A DNA stretch of 5,909 bases from Gammaproteobacteria bacterium (GTDB lineage: Bacteria; Pseudomonadota; Gammaproteobacteria; Steroidobacterales; Steroidobacteraceae), in the NCBI GenBank assembly GCA_030043215.1, contig JASHYG010000377.1:1-5909 (forward strand), written 5' to 3'. How positions within the stretch are numbered: the first letter of the stretch is position 1; each line of letters opens with the position of its first letter. The translations under genes were made by a program, and so were the position numbers. The notes beneath the pieces were generated by a model. That model had not been told where the DNA came from and made no database searches. It worked only from the letters and a program-made list of their open reading frames with translations. Positions 5,202-5,909 of this stretch are shown here, in pieces.

Positions 5202-5909
5202 TCACATGAACGCAGCGGATAGCACGTAGTCGAGCAGCAGGGTGAGGACCGAGGAGGCGACGACCGTCCGCGTCGTCGCAAGCCCCACGCCCTCGGCCGT
5301 GCCGTCGGAATGGTAGCCCTCGTAGACGGCGATGAGGCTCGCCACGAACCCGAATACCAGGCTCTTGACGATGGCCTCGTTCACGTCGGCGAGGGCGATG
5401 GAGCTTTGCATCTGCGACCAGAAGGCGCCGCGATCGACCCCCATCTCCTCAACCCCGACCAGCTGCGCTCCGTAGAGCCCGACGACGTTGAACACCGCCG
5501 TGAGGAGCGGCATCGCGATGAGGCCGCCGAGGAAGCGCGGGGCCGCGACATACCGCATCGGATCGACCGCCATCATCTCCATGGCGGTGAGCTGATCGGT
5601 CGCGCGCATCATCCCGATCTCCGAGGTGAGCGCCGTCCCGGCTCGGCCCGCAAAGAGCAGCGCGGTGAGCACAGGCCCGAGCTCCTTCAGCAGGCCGAAT
5701 GCCGCGGCGATGCCGAGGTAATTCTCCGACCCGAAGCGCTGTAGGAGATTGGCTCCCTGCAGCCCGAGCACCGCCCCCGTCGCGATCCCCGAGAGCATGA
5801 TGATGATGAGGGAGCGGGCGCCGGCATTGTAGATCTGCCTCACGATCAGCCCCGGCCGCGCGAGCGCAGGACCGCACTGGGCGAGCAGCTCCAGTGCGAA
5901 CAGGGAGGT
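5202..5909 (-). CDS. mlaE: MlaE, permease of the MlaFEDB transporter (5' end cut off by window)
   Basis: There are 235 visible residues with the frame open to the window edge. E. coli MlaE is 260, so about 25 N-terminal residues are missing. The GTG at 5843 is an in-frame codon, not the start: the upstream frame still encodes MlaE-like sequence (LLAQCGPALARPGLIVRQIY). MlaE is the inner-membrane permease that binds the ATPase MlaF inside and the MlaD ring outside. Visible hallmarks are GLQGANLLQRFG, KELGPVLTALLFAGRAGTAL and EIGMMRATDQLTAMEMM, followed by AVDPMRYVAAPRF. The cytoplasmic-facing EIG..RATDQL..M segment is the conserved part that contacts MlaF. Several hydrophobic helices follow, and the C-terminus TTRTVVASSVLTLLLDYVLSA is typical. 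It heads the visible part of a tightly packed operon; mlaF and the operon promoter are expected beyond 5909. Confidence 0.95.
   Translation of the reverse strand, partial: TSLFALELLAQCGPALARPGLIVRQIYNAGARSLIIIMLSGIATGAVLGLQGANLLQRFGSENYLGIAAAFGLLKELGPVLTALLFAGRAGTALTSEIGMMRATDQLTAMEMMAVDPMRYVAAPRFLGGLIAMPLLTAVFNVVGLYGAQLVGVEEMGVDRGAFWSQMQSSIALADVNEAIVKSLVFGFVASLIAVYEGYHSDGTAEGVGLATTRTVVASSVLTLLLDYVLSAAFM

Noticed and set aside
5202..5843. mlaE starting at the GTG at 5843
   Set aside because: The frame continues upstream to the window edge and still encodes MlaE-like N-terminal sequence, so the gene is partial.
1..5909. An undescribed defence, mobile or biosynthetic system
   Set aside because: Every substantial open region is explained by well-known core families (PhoH, BepA, Mla); there are no transposase, integrase, toxin-antitoxin or repeat-array signs, and no unexplained gap over about 110 bases.

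Overview
The window is a GC-rich, densely coding piece of a Gram-negative chromosome. The gene set, the MlaB/MlaC/MlaD/MlaE architecture and the gene sizes point to a proteobacterium, most likely a high-GC gammaproteobacterium. That placement is inferred from gene content and protein style only. I see no mobile elements, CRISPR arrays, tRNA or rRNA genes, or accessory-type cargo.

Layout. On the + strand, positions 1-1158 hold the 3' part of a PhoH-family gene with an N-terminal PIN domain (an RNA-processing ATPase/nuclease type). About 100 bases later comes a complete BepA-type periplasmic M48 metalloprotease with a C-terminal TPR region (best start 1260, end 2774). After a 37-base gap comes mlaA (2812-3567), an outer-membrane lipoprotein. 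The gap carries a strong promoter-like signal and a perfect 7-bp inverted repeat. Running the other way on the - strand is the mla operon, in transcription order mlaE (cut by the window end at 5909), mlaD, mlaC and mlaB. It ends only 10 bases from the end of mlaA. The ATPase gene mlaF normally precedes mlaE and would lie just outside the window.

How the genes work together. MlaA sits in the outer membrane and removes phospholipids misplaced in the outer leaflet. MlaC carries lipid across the periplasm. MlaD is the MCE ring on the inner-membrane permease MlaE, and MlaB is the STAS partner of the missing MlaF. BepA is a quality-control protease and chaperone for outer-membrane protein assembly. 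Most of the window is therefore about keeping the outer membrane intact, with the mlaA half and the mlaEDCB half arranged tail to tail.

I did not find evidence for an undescribed system; these are well-known core families. The observations most worth a second look are the promoter and palindrome between bepA and mlaA, the tail-to-tail mla arrangement, the serine-rich MlaD tail over an inverted repeat, and the single cysteine in the BepA homologue.
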